Of a stretch of DNA of 64,000 bases, positions 28,101 through 39,565 are shown one piece after another. The stretch covers positions 4,650,001-4,714,000 of the forward strand of contig NC_088308.1 of NCBI RefSeq assembly GCF_910592395.1, read 5' to 3'. How positions within the stretch are numbered: position 1 is the stretch's first letter; every line of letters starts with the position of its first letter. The stretch is from Lineus longissimus (lineage: Eukaryota; Nemertea; Pilidiophora; Heteronemertea; Lineidae). Below the pieces are notes generated by a model, which had not been told where the DNA came from, made no database searches, and saw only the letters and a program-made list of their open reading frames with translations. The position numbers and the translations under genes are program-made.

Positions 28101-30757
28101 TACTAACCTTCATTGAGACCCCCCCCCCCCCCTTGTATCAGTATCGAGTGTGTGTAGGAGTTCACCTGGTGAGTGGCTGGGAGATGGGTTTGAGTCATCA
28201 CCTAGAGATCTCGGCAAGTTAACGCAAGGCCGTGGCAATGAATTCATTGTTGCCAATTTAGATGGCGTGGTTGTCAGTTCACAGGTACTAATACCCGTTC
28301 TCGTTGCAACTACATGTATTTCTTCCCCAGTTCAAGCTCCATTTTGGAGAATACTTCAGAGGACTTTGAATCGGTGTCACAGTTGGCCCAAGTTTGAACA
28401 TGTTACACTTGCGCATGAATTTGTGCCATCTGCGCATAACCAAATACAATATCTGGATGCTTTGTTTCAGCATTTGCCGACTAAACCGTGGTGCTAATTC
28501 AAAGTCCTCAACTCATTGACATTCCGAGATTGGGTGCAATATCGGCACTTCTGTGTTAAAGTACTGGGGACAGGGCACAGTGAATAGAAACAAAAAGTTG
28601 TTCGGGCAGTTCTAGTCTTCTTTATACGTAGCTCTCCCATATTCACATTACCACTACCTCCAAATCACCTCAGGCACAGCTTATGGAAACATGCCCAAGC
28701 ACTTTCATAACCATGCCGACTCCCACTGAATTCCAGCGGCAATGCCGAGCTAAACATGTGCTAACCGGCAAGGAGAAGATGGAGTGTTAGATGGTTGTTT
28801 ATCACCTGGCTTTGCCCTTACCTAGATCAGTGAAAGATGGATGGTGGCAGGCTGACAGCAACACGGCCACTGCTATCTCTGCAACCGAAACAAAAACAAC
28901 TAAACATGGCTTTTCTCTACTTTTAACCTTTGTGCCGACTTAACTGCCACTGATAGCAAAAATAGCTTCTTTTTAAAAAATGTGTGGTATTCAAACGTTT
29001 TTGCTAGTCTGAACTTCATCTCTGGGTTTTAACCTTGCTGCAATAGGATGAACTTGGGTGTGCACCCCCCCTCTTCCCAGCCCCTGACAGAAGAACTAGA
29101 AAGCATCTGCAGTTCTCTATTTTTCAGAATAACGGCCTGGCTGCCAAAACAATGTATATTTGCGAAGTACCTCGGATCCAGAATACCAAGTTCTTAAATA
29201 AACTTCATGCTATATAATTTCAGAAGTTCTTCGTCGCTACCAAATACACCGACCAAGACTGCTAGCAATAGTATTCCGAACAACTTCTACTTCCCAACTG
29301 AGTTCCCATTGAAAGAACCACCAAAATATGACGAGGCAATCAAAAATAAACAGGTAGGTTGAATCAGTGTAAGACTAGAGAAGCTCGGGCAAAAATACCA
29401 CCCAATAGAAATCAAAATCCTAAACTTGAAGTTTCGACCATCTTGTGAGACATCAGTGAGACATTTCAATCCACCCTCATTCAGCCGGGTTAGAAGTATG
29501 ATCTGCCCGACGACAGTGTTAATTTTCTTGTGGACTTGTATCGTCACGACCTTTTGACGTAATTTCATTGCAAATGATCGCCTTCTTCTTCATGTTCTAG
29601 GCTCTGCAACAGCAACAGCAGTTGTTCCAACAGAACCAAGCCACGGCGACGTTCCTTGCAGCGCTGGCAGCAAATAGTCAACAGGTCGCCGCCAACTCGG
29701 GTGTGTCCAAGAGCCAGTATATGGATGACGTGCTGGAGATACTGATACGGACTGGGGGTGAGTCAGCATTCCAACTAAGATCCCCATCATTTTGTAACAA
29801 ACAAGGTTTGATTAATCGCTGTCTACCAATAGCCATAGATGAAAAACAAAACATGAATATATTTGGAGGCCTTACATGGACATCCTGAATCAGCATACAA
29901 AATTTGTTTTGATAGGCTCTATTCATTGGAGCAGTTGTGAAAAAGGAAACTTAACCTGTGTGCTAAAGGATTTGTTCTAATAATGCGTCTTATCAATTTC
30001 AGAAATGTCTGCAGCCGAGGCACCCCTCACTCCGAAAATCTGTGTGCCAACGAGTACCATGCCAGCCTTCTCAATTTCCACGACATCACCAAGCATTTCC
30101 TCGGCAACCAGTGCCTTGGCAACACTGATTAAACAACAGCCACCAGTGTATACCTCGCACACAACTACAGACTCTCTGACAAACACACCAGTCAATCTTG
30201 TGATTTCGCCGGCTAAAAGCCCCAGTCCGAGCCCCAGTGTAAAGAGGGAGCCACCTCCTCCACTCTCAATCAGTTCCTCAATAAACGCCAATAGTCCGGC
30301 GAGCTCAGATTTCTATGATCATATAACAAACGGTGAAGACTTTACCTACGGAATGGACTGGGCCGGTGAGGATTCAAATCTGGACTTAGATTTGGCGATG
30401 CCTTCGCCTAACCCTCGGACTCCCAATAACCTATCTGTGCCAAGAGACTCAGCAAGTGCGTCAAGTGGTAGCGTACATGGTTCGGAGCCGAATCTCTCAT
30501 CTGTCGGTCTTAGTGACTCTGAGGGTAATCCTGTGACCATGAGTATTGACATTTCAGATTGGTTAGATGTGATTATGCCCAATTCTGGCAATACGCTAAC
30601 ACCGATAAGTGCCAATTTCCCGTCAGATCCAATAATGACGCCGAAACCGGAAGATGTGCTAGAAATGTTTAACATGAAGGAGTCTGACTTTAATACTCCG
30701 ACTGACCTGACCAGTGGGATGAACTGGGAAAAAATCATCGAATCGACAAAATCCTGA
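19296..30757 (+). CDS. MRTF: myocardin-related transcription factor (gene span, seven confident coding exons)
   Basis: This is an actin-sensing coactivator of serum response factor (SRF). In this family, RPEL motifs bind G-actin and hold the protein in the cytoplasm; when actin polymerises it enters the nucleus and activates SRF targets. Seven exons join in frame (19,296-19,351; 24,031-24,106; 24,541-24,699; 24,920-27,086; 29,224-29,353; 29,601-29,757; 30,003-30,757) and encode about 1,166 residues before any N-terminal exon is added. In order they give two RPEL motifs with a basic segment between them, basic region B1, a glutamine-rich segment, a SAP domain, a leucine-zipper-like helix, a PPxY motif and an acidic transactivation region. 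The family-diagnostic string PPAYAEQRRQLERAK precedes the first RPEL. The 5' end is incomplete: no RPEL1 exon and no certain start codon are in the window. Large poly-Q, poly-A and Ser/Thr-rich spacers make it longer than the roughly 930-1,080 residues usual in vertebrates. Confidence 0.97.
23150..23330 (+). promoter_or_regulatory. candidate internal promoter/regulatory island in an MRTF intron
   Basis: This is a locally GC-rich island in the 4.7-kb intron. It has an octamer ATTTGCAT (23,195-23,202) followed by the palindromic E-box GTCACGTGAC (23,207-23,216), then GACCATGG with an ATG at 23,218 that opens a 36-codon frame (MDGAAAGEFWNVAAAL..., stop 23,326-23,328). It resembles an alternative first exon or promoter that would make an MRTF with fewer RPEL motifs. 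I see no good in-frame donor, so this is inference only. Confidence 0.25.
24031..24106 (+). CDS. MRTF: MRTF exon: RPEL motif (RPEL2 equivalent)
   Basis: The 76-nt exon lies between GTTCTTTCAG and CAAG|GTGAGC. It encodes TGDLLRHKIQTRPDRQALVE and then QNILQ, a G-actin-binding RPEL motif. In the RPxxxEL core the usual glutamate is alanine (RPDRQAL), which may change actin affinity. The intron before it is 4.7 kb, the longest in the gene. Confidence 0.95.
24541..24699 (+). CDS. MRTF: MRTF exon: basic segment and RPEL motif (RPEL3 equivalent)
   Basis: The acceptor TTTATTTCAG precedes the exon and the donor TTAG|GTAAGA follows it. The 159-nt exon encodes a basic segment, KQKQLKRARIADGLNDRL, in the position of the nuclear import signal B2. 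An intact RPEL core RPGPLELVEGNII follows. The N-terminal residues DSTAHPSIQEK resemble the vertebrate spacer between RPEL2 and RPEL3. Confidence 0.95.
24920..27086 (+). CDS. MRTF: MRTF large central exon: B1, Q-rich, SAP, leucine zipper
   Basis: This 2,167-nt exon follows CCTTTTCAG and ends at AC|GTAAGT, so the TAA just after it is intronic. Features in order: DEDSISDGVPSP; a CAA/CAG-coded poly-Q tract (about 25,138-25,225); basic region B1 with IKKPKPKGSSKTKVIKFHEY (about 25,435-25,500), which contacts SRF; a short Q segment LQQQQLFLQWQLEMQ; a poly-Ala tract (about 25,672-25,720); a SAP domain with DDMKVADLKAELKKRNLPVS (about 25,813-25,920); SP/TP-rich sequence that looks like phosphorylation sites; a leucine-zipper-like helix LVRIQARQIEELQRQLQASQ (about 26,536-26,620) for dimerisation; and a second Q-rich region with a 9-bp QQA repeat. 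Confidence 0.97.
28119..28132. repeat. 14-nt poly-C tract
   Basis: An uninterrupted run of C lies in the MRTF intron between the central exon and the PPxY exon. Its length is likely to be unreliable in assemblies. Confidence 0.9.
28359..28509. mobile_element. MITE-like element, copy 1 (GAGGACTTTGAAT ends)
   Basis: The left end, GAGGACTTTGAATCGGTGTC, is inverted at the right end as GGTGCTAATTCAAAGTCCTC. The element is 151 bp with no coding capacity and lies in an MRTF intron. The copy at 40,044-40,239 shares both ends, including CTAATTCAAAGTCCTCAA exactly. No clear target-site duplication is visible. Confidence 0.72.
29224..29353 (+). CDS. MRTF: MRTF exon: PPxY-containing linker
   Basis: The 130-nt exon joins the AC from the previous exon to make Thr, then reads SSSSLPNTPTKTASNSIPNN and ends in EPPKYDEAIKNKQ before CAG|GTAGG. 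PPKY is a PPxY motif, a potential WW-domain ligand. Similar PPxYEEA-like motifs occur at this place in vertebrate MRTFs. Confidence 0.94.
29601..29757 (+). CDS. MRTF: MRTF exon: start of the transactivation region
   Basis: The 157-nt exon between CATGTTCTAG and G|GTGAGT encodes ALQQQQQLFQQNQATATFLA and ends with YMDDVLEILIRTG. With the next exon this gives MDDVLEILIRTGEMSA, the counterpart of the conserved MDDLFDILIQSGEIS motif of vertebrate MRTFs. Confidence 0.95.
30003..30757 (+). CDS. MRTF: MRTF last coding exon: acidic C-terminal activation domain
   Basis: The acceptor TTTCAG precedes 30,003 and the stop TGA is at 30,755-30,757. The exon encodes Ser/Pro/Thr-rich sequence and then acidic patches: DFYDHITNGEDFTYGMDWAG, MSIDISDWLDVIMP and a C-terminal SDFNTPTDLTSGMNWEKIIE segment. 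These match the short hydrophobic/acidic modules (SMDWLEL-like and DFLD-like) of the vertebrate MRTF transactivation domain. Confidence 0.96.
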
Positions 30758-31790
30758 AGATTGTGAGAAAGTGGTGATAGACGCCACGGTGGATTTTCTT
30801 GTGTTATTTGAATGATGGGTGCTGATAGGTAGACCAACAGGATCTTAATCGTATGGGCCATTGATATAAGTATGACCAATAGGGACTGACCAGTATGGAC
30901 CAATTAGGTAGCGCTGCTAGTCGGCAGTCATGTGACACTGTGATTAGCCAATGGATGTAGAGTTATATCAAGAAAGAAGGCGAGTCTGGGTGCAATGCGA
31001 GAGTGAATCGCGAGCGCAGAATTTGAGAGTTTTATCTTTCTTGTTTAGAATGCTGTACATTGAGCTTTTTTGTATTGTTGTCAAATGATTGACTTGTAGA
31101 ATACTGTATATGTCTTAATGTGTGTGATAAATTATGTTGACGATTTTTCAAGTAGTATCCGAATTGGAGTGGTTAGCGCAAACATCTAGCAGAATCTCAT
31201 CATTGCCGCCATTTTATAGGAACTTTAAATCGTTCTAATGTTGATTACAAATCAGTGCTACCTGTTCATATGGGTCAAGTTATGAAGTAAGGAGTCAAAG
31301 CTTTTAAAAGTTGGTATAAATTTGAATTTTTAGTCCACGCTTATGAGATTTGAATTGCAGTTACGATTTTGACTGACGTCATTTTTTTAGCAAAAATGTG
31401 GTGAAGCGTCAAGGTTAGCATGCTTTCAGTATGTTGACTTGAAATGGCTAGCTCAGTTGATACAGTTCACTTTAGCACCCTGCAACAAGCGATTTTTGTC
31501 GCTGGGACTTGTGATCATGATGGCATGCAACAAAAATTGCTCTGCGATAGTCATTGTGACAAGTGTGATGATTGCATTAACATAAGGTCAATATCAAACC
31601 TTGTGATTACCAGTTTTATCAGCAGCTTGACAGTGTAGCGATTATTATTGCTGGTCGCTGCAACAAAAATCGCTTGTTTGGAGGTTGCTTTAATACAAAG
31701 GCCAGTAGTTCTTTAAAGACAAGATATATCATACGATCATCTGTTTACTCTTAAATAAATATCAACTATAGATTCAAATTTATGAAAATG
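30758..31790 (+). other. MRTF: MRTF 3' UTR (minimum estimate)
   Basis: The sequence after the TGA is AT-rich and non-coding. The first AATAAA is at 31,754-31,759, which gives a minimum 3' UTR of about 1 kb. Further AATAAA signals at 33,126 and near 36,912-36,950 could give longer forms. The sequence alone cannot choose between them. Confidence 0.5.
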
Positions 31791-34700
31791 GTGTTAAGTA
31801 ACTGTTCAGGTGTACATTTTGTATTACATCCGAATAACAGTGCTGTACTGGACTTAATGTTTTGCGACGTGAAGAATTGGCTTCAAAGTGCTGTAACTTC
31901 ATGTTGAAGTTGTTTTTGATAGGCTGTTTATTCATGGATGGACTAAAAAAAGTGTCGGTAAATTTGATGAAGTGTTCAGTGTTTGTTTCAAACATATTCT
32001 TTTTCTCACTTTGGTTTTTCACTGCTAGCTCATGTTTTGTTGCAAAATTGAGTCTACCTAACCTTGCTGTTTTCGTTGCTCCGGAACACCCAGAGAGTTC
32101 ATTGTAGATAAGCCTATTGACTCTATGATCTATATATTCATCCAATTGTTTATTAGATGGCTCCCAATTTAATCTGACTTAGGATAGGAGCAGGCAGTTG
32201 GTGATTTCAGGTGCCAGGAGGCTAGGGTGATGACATCACATGCCAAATTGGTGGGAAGATCTGATAAACTCGACAGGGTGACTGTTGAAAAGATCAGAGG
32301 GAGAATTGAAAACGGCTATGGCGCTGGAAAGTCAAAGGCTTGGGAGCTCTGAAAAACCTACCTATTTTGCTCAGATTCTGAAAATTCGTGATTTCTTTGT
32401 AAGACTGTACCAAGGTTTTATTTCATGCCGACAGTGCATGCTCGATCCACACTGTCTCTTAATCTATTCTAGTGAAAAAATGCATGACAACTTTAACAAT
32501 TGTTGAAAAGCTCTTAATTTATTGAAATGAGTGAAGAATTTTCGCCCGAAATCAAATAGTTTGTCATCAATACAACTGCATAGATAGGGCTTATTTTATG
32601 TGTTCAAATATGTAATTAACAATGCTTTTTGACAGATTATATTATATTGTCAAGTACACAATGTCTGTCGATTCTTATAAAATTTTGAAAATATATCACT
32701 GGTGTCCATCTGCAGGGGTTGTTCAAGTGGTGTGGGGAAACGTCAACTCTGGTCTGTTTTTGATGGGTCCATATGTTGCGGATTGTTTTACTTTAGCGTA
32801 TATATATTTGGACCAGATCTGGCTTTACCCAGCATTGCTTGACAGGTTTTGTTCACAATTCAAAAAAGAAATGTACCATTTTGGGTAAAAGGTACAGTAC
32901 ATTCTGAAAAAAAACAGATCATTTCAGAGCTCCATTCAACAACTTGTCTTTATGTTCTGCACTTTCATTTCTCTTTTGCCCTGTTGGTGGCAGCACCAGT
33001 GCATTCTCGCATGACCATCCCAGTTTGCTTGGTGTATTAGCACAACATATTGTTTGACATTCCAGAATGTTTTCTTATTTTCATGGATCATTTGCTGTTT
33101 TCCCAAATGGTTTTTTTCAGAGAGTAATAAAGTAATATATAAAGTAACAAAAGTACAGTGTAATGCTTAGCTTGAAAAGCTTTGGTATAATAAGGGCGTA
33201 ACATGCAATATATTATCTTAGATATTTATACTTAGACTGTTCCCATTACTTGATGCAGGGGGCGCTAGTGCCTGTGAGTGTGGCATCAAATGACGGAACT
33301 GAGTCTAATTTATACTACTATGTGTATTGTAGTCTTTGTGTCCAGATCGCCCCCTTTTGACCGTTGATAAACCAATCTTATGCCTATGCATTTAATCTCT
33401 TGACATAGTGCTCACTTTCTTATAAAGCTTTCATACGTCGTTAGATTTTTTAGTCAGGTTGTTTCCACCCTGCGATTTTTTTCTCGTGTTAATACAGAAA
33501 GTTTTATGTTAAATATGTAATATTGTAAGTACTGTACATTGACATGTAAATAACACTGAAGGTATAGCCCTGCTTTATAGGTAGAGAATTTTTCCACCCG
33601 AAAAGTTACGTAGATAAAAAGGGTTTTTGTAGAAATGACTTGTTAACACTGAAGGCATCAAGGACTGGAAACTTTATTGCTGTCTCGGATGACAGGGGTT
33701 TTGGGGAAATGTTGATGGTATTTTTTCGGCATTCTCTTTGTGATGGTTCACAAGACTGGCACCTCTGCTTCCAGAAATATTTCATGGTGAACATTATCTT
33801 ATACTTGGCTGGGTTAATATGGTGCTACACTTTGAATGTTTGCAAAAGAAAGTGGAGTTCTGAAAGTTGTGTGTTCTTAAGAAAATACCTTTAAATCTTT
33901 TTTGTAGCATCAGAATTGTGGAAGAAGGTCATTTTAGAAATGTAAACTTGGCTGGAGAGTTGCATTGATAAGGCAGTATGATATCATGTGCCACGATTCA
34001 CTTGATAAAATGTGTAATATTGGACAGCAGAGAAGTAGAAGGTGTCACCCTGAACCTAGAAACCAGGAGAAATGCCTTGTACGTTTGATCAAATACAAAT
34101 TTGCCAGGTTATCAGAAGAACTTTTGCAAACTAAGAATGAGTTTGGGTCAGAAAAGGGAAATATTAAAAATGCTACATGTATCTGTGCTACATATGCCAC
34201 ATTGTCGTGTGCTACATTGTGAAGTCAAGATTTAGCATGAATACTGGATTCAAACTGGTCTTGAAGTTTTGTGTACTGTGATGATATTGATAACAGTGGT
34301 GACATTTGTAATTTTGAAAATGCTGGCCTATGTTTGAAACCTGCCTGGGGACTTCCCCGATCCTGCAGAGCAACTCATTATTTATCATGCTATGCGCTGT
34401 AACACCTTTGACTAACTTAACAATGAAAGTATGGGAAATTATTGGTTTAAAGTAGAATTTGATGCCTCTACCTCCAGTCAAACTTATTATAAACACTTGA
34501 TTCTTTGCAAAATCCATGATGTTATGTCATTGCCTCGAATGACGTCGTAGAAAGCCGTAGTCAACTGAATGAGACAGAGGAACATGTTGAGGTGAAGTGG
34601 TTGAAGTCTTTTGTTTAGAAGTTACCTCTTGTGGTCACATTGAAATGTTGATATCGCCTTCAGATACTAGCACATAATCTTGGGAAGCGCTGTATGAACT

Positions 34701-36990
34701 GAATTAATAGTTTTTCGTGGATGACAAGCAGTATTGGCACTTGTTTTGTGACATTCACTTTGTAATGCTGGACATTGTTGTTTGAAGGTTTGTTGGTTAT
34801 AATTCTTATCTGGTTGATTGTTCATTTGGAATACTTGGGTGACATTGTCGGCACCTTTTTGTGCTTACAATATACTAAACTAGAGAAGGTCTGGGGAACA
34901 TGGTCTTAATGTTTCAGAGAGACCGCAGACAGCAGATGGTTGATTTTGTTTCTAGTGACTTTGTTATATTTGAGCAGTACATGTAGCATCAGTTAAAGAG
35001 ATTTGATTAATCCTGCTTTGTCAAGATATTTATTCAAGATATTTGAGTTGGTAGATTCGTAAAAATGAGAAGATTTATACTTTTGTCAGATTTTTAATTA
35101 GCTTTTCAAGGTCTAATCAGTTTTTGCCAAATGATACCAGTTTTAATAAAATAAGCCACTTGGTGCACATATATTTGCTATGTCATTCGAGTAGTGGGTC
35201 CAATTTGAAACGTGGCTACCACTTTATAAAGGCCTGCTACAGGAACTGTTCAGTGCACAAAGTCATTTCTGTTGTAAATCATACTAATCACAACTGGTTG
35301 TCTGTGCTTTTGTGCAGTTTCAATGGATGCAAATATGCAAGTGGGGTAATTGCAATCTTTGTCAATTCTGGATGCTGTTTTGAATTTTGTTATCTCCTGA
35401 AAGTCATCTGTAACACTAACATCATCATATTGGTTGACCTGGTGAAAAACTGTCTCACTATTGTCTTGTACAGAATGATGAACAAATGTATTGACTATCA
35501 GAAGCCAAATTATGAACTAACTTATATGACTACATGATTTGACAAAAAGAGATTATCTGGACTGATTTGGATTAGAGAACTAGATGAAAATATCTTTGAG
35601 AATTGTATGAAGAGAATTCTTTGAACATGTTTCGTTTTTGTGGGTAATTGGTGGACCACCTTTAAACCACCCACAAAAGGTTTCTTGATTGTATGATAAC
35701 CATAACCGAGTTTACATAGAACTCACGTGGAACGTGGCATGTTTCACATGTAACATTTCACGTGTCAACTGAAGAATTAACAGGTCATGTCCAATGCACA
35801 TGCTACACAACCATAACCAAGGTTACATGGAGGTCAAGGGAACCATTTCACGTGTGAACTAAAGAATGAACAGGACGTGTCCAATGCACATGCTTCAGAG
35901 CAGTTCACGTGTCACTTCAAAATTGTTCACACTTAAACCATGATATGTGAACCATGAGATTGGTCGAATGCACGTGATACTACCCTGGGGTTGATTTGTT
36001 AATGAAGCAAGTAATGGTGCTGTTGTACAGTGCATGTTTTGGATAAATGTGCATCCTATTTTGTCAACTGGGCAGGCACTTGTAAAATATATCAATATTC
36101 CACATAGTGTCAAGTGGTTTTAGACTTGTGTGCCAGTAAAACCAGAATTTTGCTACTAGATGTTCAGAAATCAACTGTTTGGTGGTTTTCTAGTATTTGG
36201 GTTATGATGTCATACACGTATGTAATGATCATTAGAATAGTCTAATCAGACCGCGCCTTTCTGTACGTTACTGTAAAATCGGACTTGAGTGCCCATGTTC
36301 ACTACTGTAAAATCTGACCTGAGCTACCCTCGGAAATTGTTCCTACCTTGAAGGCCAGAAGACCATCCAGGCCGCGAGCGGTTACCCTTTGCTTATGAAT
36401 CAACGGTCAAGACATAAAATATGTCTACTATGGCAGCGCAGATTTGAATATAAACAAAATTCTAAGTAGAACAACAGAAAAAAATCAGTTTTGTATGATT
36501 TCTGGGACAAATGTCTTCGTAGAAGATAAACTGGCAAATGGATGTGCCGTCCTCAAGTGGTTGAAAGTGTTAAATGGAACCCTAGTAACTCTAATAATTA
36601 TAATACTCTGATAATTTTACCTTTAAATAAACCTAAACAACCTGCTTTCTGTGATCATGTATTAAGGTATTGTGGTATCATTCATAAAAAGTAATGTCCA
36701 GGTTGTTGTGTGAGCGAATTCTTCAAACTGCCTTTTCGTCCCAAGAAGTTCAGCCTCAGTTTTGTACCTTTCTCTAATAGTTTTCCATCCTTCATGTATT
36801 GGGTGTATTTGTGAGACAGTGTTAACACGGACTGATCATGTTCTTTGTATATAGTATTTTGGACATGTGAATTTATTATGTATTTGCATCTGCTGGATAT
36901 CAAATGTCTAGAATAAAGTGAAATCACAAGTGCTTGATGCCAAACAATAAACACATCTTCGGTTGTTTCTTTGACCCTGCGAATAATTGT
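31791..36990. other. non-coding stretch between MRTF and the satellite cluster
   Basis: No gene is recognised. It could be extended MRTF 3' UTR or intergenic DNA. Short open frames (up to 137 codons, at 35,124-35,537) have no known motif or splice context. The one notable part is the CACGTG cluster at 35,700-35,980. Confidence 0.55.
35700..35980. promoter_or_regulatory. cluster of five CACGTG E-boxes in a duplicated segment
   Basis: CACGTG occurs at 35,724, 35,759, 35,849, 35,906 and 35,971. Several are in the context TTCACGTGT followed by SAACT or CAC. Part of the segment is duplicated: CCATAACC starts at 35,700 and 35,811, and (C/G)AACT(G/A)AAGAAT(T/G)AACAGG occurs twice. CACGTG is bound by bHLH factors such as the USF, MITF/TFE, MYC and CLOCK families. 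Enhancer function is inferred. Confidence 0.35.
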
Positions 36991-36994
36991 TCTT

Positions 36995-37760
36995 AAGGTG
37001 GAGGACTTTTTGAAACACTGTCCCCCAAAACCAGAGATAAGATTCCTTCAACAGTATCTGCCGCTATTGGAGACCTGTCACCTCAAACAGTGTCTTCCAC
37101 AACCAGTGACAAGTGTCCTTGAATAGTTGTATACTACCACAATGAGAGACATTGTCACCTCTAACAGTGTATCCCACAACCAGGCACAATTTCTCCTCAA
37201 AAGTGCTGGCCACAATTGGAGACGATTTCACCTCAAAGAGTGTCTTCTACAACCAGTGACAAGTGTCCTTGAATAGTTGTATACTACCACAATGAGAGAC
37301 ATTGTCACCTCTAACAGTGTCTCCCACAACCAGGCACAATTTCTCCTCAAAAAGTGCTGGCCACAATTGGAGACGATGTCACCTCAAACAGTGTCTTCCA
37401 CAACCAGTGACAAGTGTCCTTGAATAGTTGTATACTACCACAATGATTGTCACCTCTAAGAGTGTCTCCCACAACCAGGCACAATTTCTCCTCAAAAGTG
37501 CTGGCCACAATTGGAGACGATGTCACCTCTAACAGTGTCTTCCACAACGAGGGACAGTTTTCCTTCAACAGTGTCTACCACAATGGGAGACATGTAACCT
37601 TAAACGGTGTCTTCTCCAACTGGCAGCGACATGTCTCCACTACATGTTGGGACAACACCAACCATAAACTATAGCAGCAGCTTCCAACCTTGTCAACCAC
37701 TAACATAACTGGAGACTTGCCATTACCTCAAACTGTGTCTTCCACAACCAGAGAAGTCTT
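36995..37760. repeat. ~150-bp tandem array with ~50-bp internal subunits
   Basis: The string GACAAGTGTCCTTGAATAG begins at about 37,108, 37,258 and 37,409, giving a period of 150-151 bp. Within each period, related ~50-bp modules alternate (CACCTCAAACAGTGTCTTCC, CACCTCTAACAGTGT, then GTGCTGGCCACAATTGG), so this is a small higher-order repeat. Edges are degenerate on both sides. Confidence 0.85.
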
Positions 37761-38214
37761 CACTATACCTTGGGACAATTGACAGACACATACAAAGAAC
37801 GACCTTTAAAAGCTGCGACTAACACGTACACAGCACTGTCGCAATCAACTTGGCAGCGCTATCAGCTGGGACAATTACTTAGGCTACAGAAGGTCACAAT
37901 CAGTTGGGACAGAGAACACTTCCAAAACCACACAAAAGCTATTTACAAAATAAGCTATTCATTAACATGTACCTCATACTTTTTAAAACTCTGTGGTACT
38001 ATAAACTGTTGGTCAGTGTCTTGTTAGCCAAGGGCAAGATTGTGACATTTCATGAACTGGCCTGGGGCATTCTGATCATAGTGCTGCAGTGGAACCTGGT
38101 CGCAAACACCGATGTTATCTCAAGCATATATTGTGACCACTACTAATGAATTCAAGTATAGTGCATATGTTCATGACCAACATCACCGAATCGCGACTAT
38201 ACTCGTAGGGAGAG

Positions 38215-38660
38215 GCCACATCCAAATCAGGCCAAACACGCCGAGAAGAGGCATGACACCCTGTAGAGACTTGGCGCATCCAGTAGAGACATGGAACAAC
38301 CTGTGTGGAGAGAAGGCACAATGTGGCGAGGAGACATGTTACACCCTGTAGATGCACACCATGTGGAAACATGGTGCACTGGGTCGGGAGATGGCACATC
38401 GAGAAGAGAAAGAGCACACCCAGTAGAGACATGGTACACTCCGTAGAAACATGGTGCACCATGTCGCTAGAAAGCACATCCGAACAAGACATAGTGAAAC
38501 CCTGTAGCTTTATATCACACCCTGTATAGGCATCCAGTAGAGACGGTATATCGAATAGAGATTTGGTACACCATGTAGCATATGGCACACCCTGCAATAA
38601 TACATTATAAGGAACCTGTAGAGAAATGCTACATTCAGTAGAGACAGGGTCGACCCTGTA
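38215..38660. repeat. degenerate ~22-bp tandem array
   Basis: Units resemble CACCCTGTAGAGACATGGTA, with many substitutions (CCAGTAGAGACATGG, CCGTAGAAACATGG, CCATGTAGCATATGG). Open frames on both strands here are products of the repeat and not genes. Confidence 0.7.
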
Positions 38661-38944
38661 GAAACATGGTCACTTTGTTGGGAGTGTACTCATCCAGATC
38701 GGACAGAGTACAAGCGAGATCAAACAGTTTACACTGAACACTGCTGTCCACCAAGGCACAACCTAAGAAAACTTCGCTCCAATACCAGTCAGCCTGCATG
38801 GTTTTTTGTACACATGGTGGCTGACCTCTTGACACAGACTCTTCAAGGCCTTTTTTCATGACATTCGAATTGCATACGAGGGACACTAACAATGCCATAA
38901 AACACAACTGTAGTGTACATCAATAAACATTCTATCAAAATAAG

Positions 38945-39565
38945 AGACGAGGCACATCCAACATTGTCCTATACACTCAGAGACAAGTTATACTCCTATA
39001 TACAACATGGCTTTGGGTTCTTGGGACCAGTGTGAATGTTGTTCATCACAACCAGAGTATGTCCACCAGCATTTTACCACAGTACGAAAGGAGGCACATC
39101 CAACATTGTCCAGCACACCCAGAGACAAGTTATACTCCTATATACTACATGGCTTTGGGTTCTTGGGACCAGTGTGAAGGTTGTTCATCACAACCAGAGT
39201 ATGTCCACCAGCATTTTACCACAGTACGAAAGGAGGCACATCCAACATTGTCCAGCACACCCAGAGACAAGTTATACCCCTATATACTACATGGCTTTGG
39301 GTTCTTGGGACCAGTGTGAATGTTGTTCATCACAACCAGAGTATGTCCACCAGCATTTTACCACAGTACGAAAGGAGGCACATCCAACATTGTCCGGCAC
39401 ACCCAGAGACAAGTTATACTCCTATATACTACATGGCTTTGGGTTCTTGGGACCAGTGTGAAGGTTGTTCATCACAACCGGAGTATGTCCAACAGCATTT
39501 TACCACAGTACGAAAGGAGACACATCCAACTTTGTCCACCACAATCGGAGACAAGTGGACATCCG
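38945..39565. repeat. 142-bp tandem satellite, about four copies
   Basis: The anchor GTTCATCACAACC begins at 39,041, 39,183, 39,325 and 39,467, an exact 142-bp period. Copies are nearly identical in the middle, and both edges are diverged. Since 142 is not a multiple of 3, the same peptide appears in all three frames in turn. The long open frames here (up to 161 codons) are therefore artefacts. Confidence 0.95.

Noticed and set aside
30346-30903. 185-codon frame on the - strand
   Set aside because: It is antisense to the last MRTF coding exon, whose + frame matches the family.
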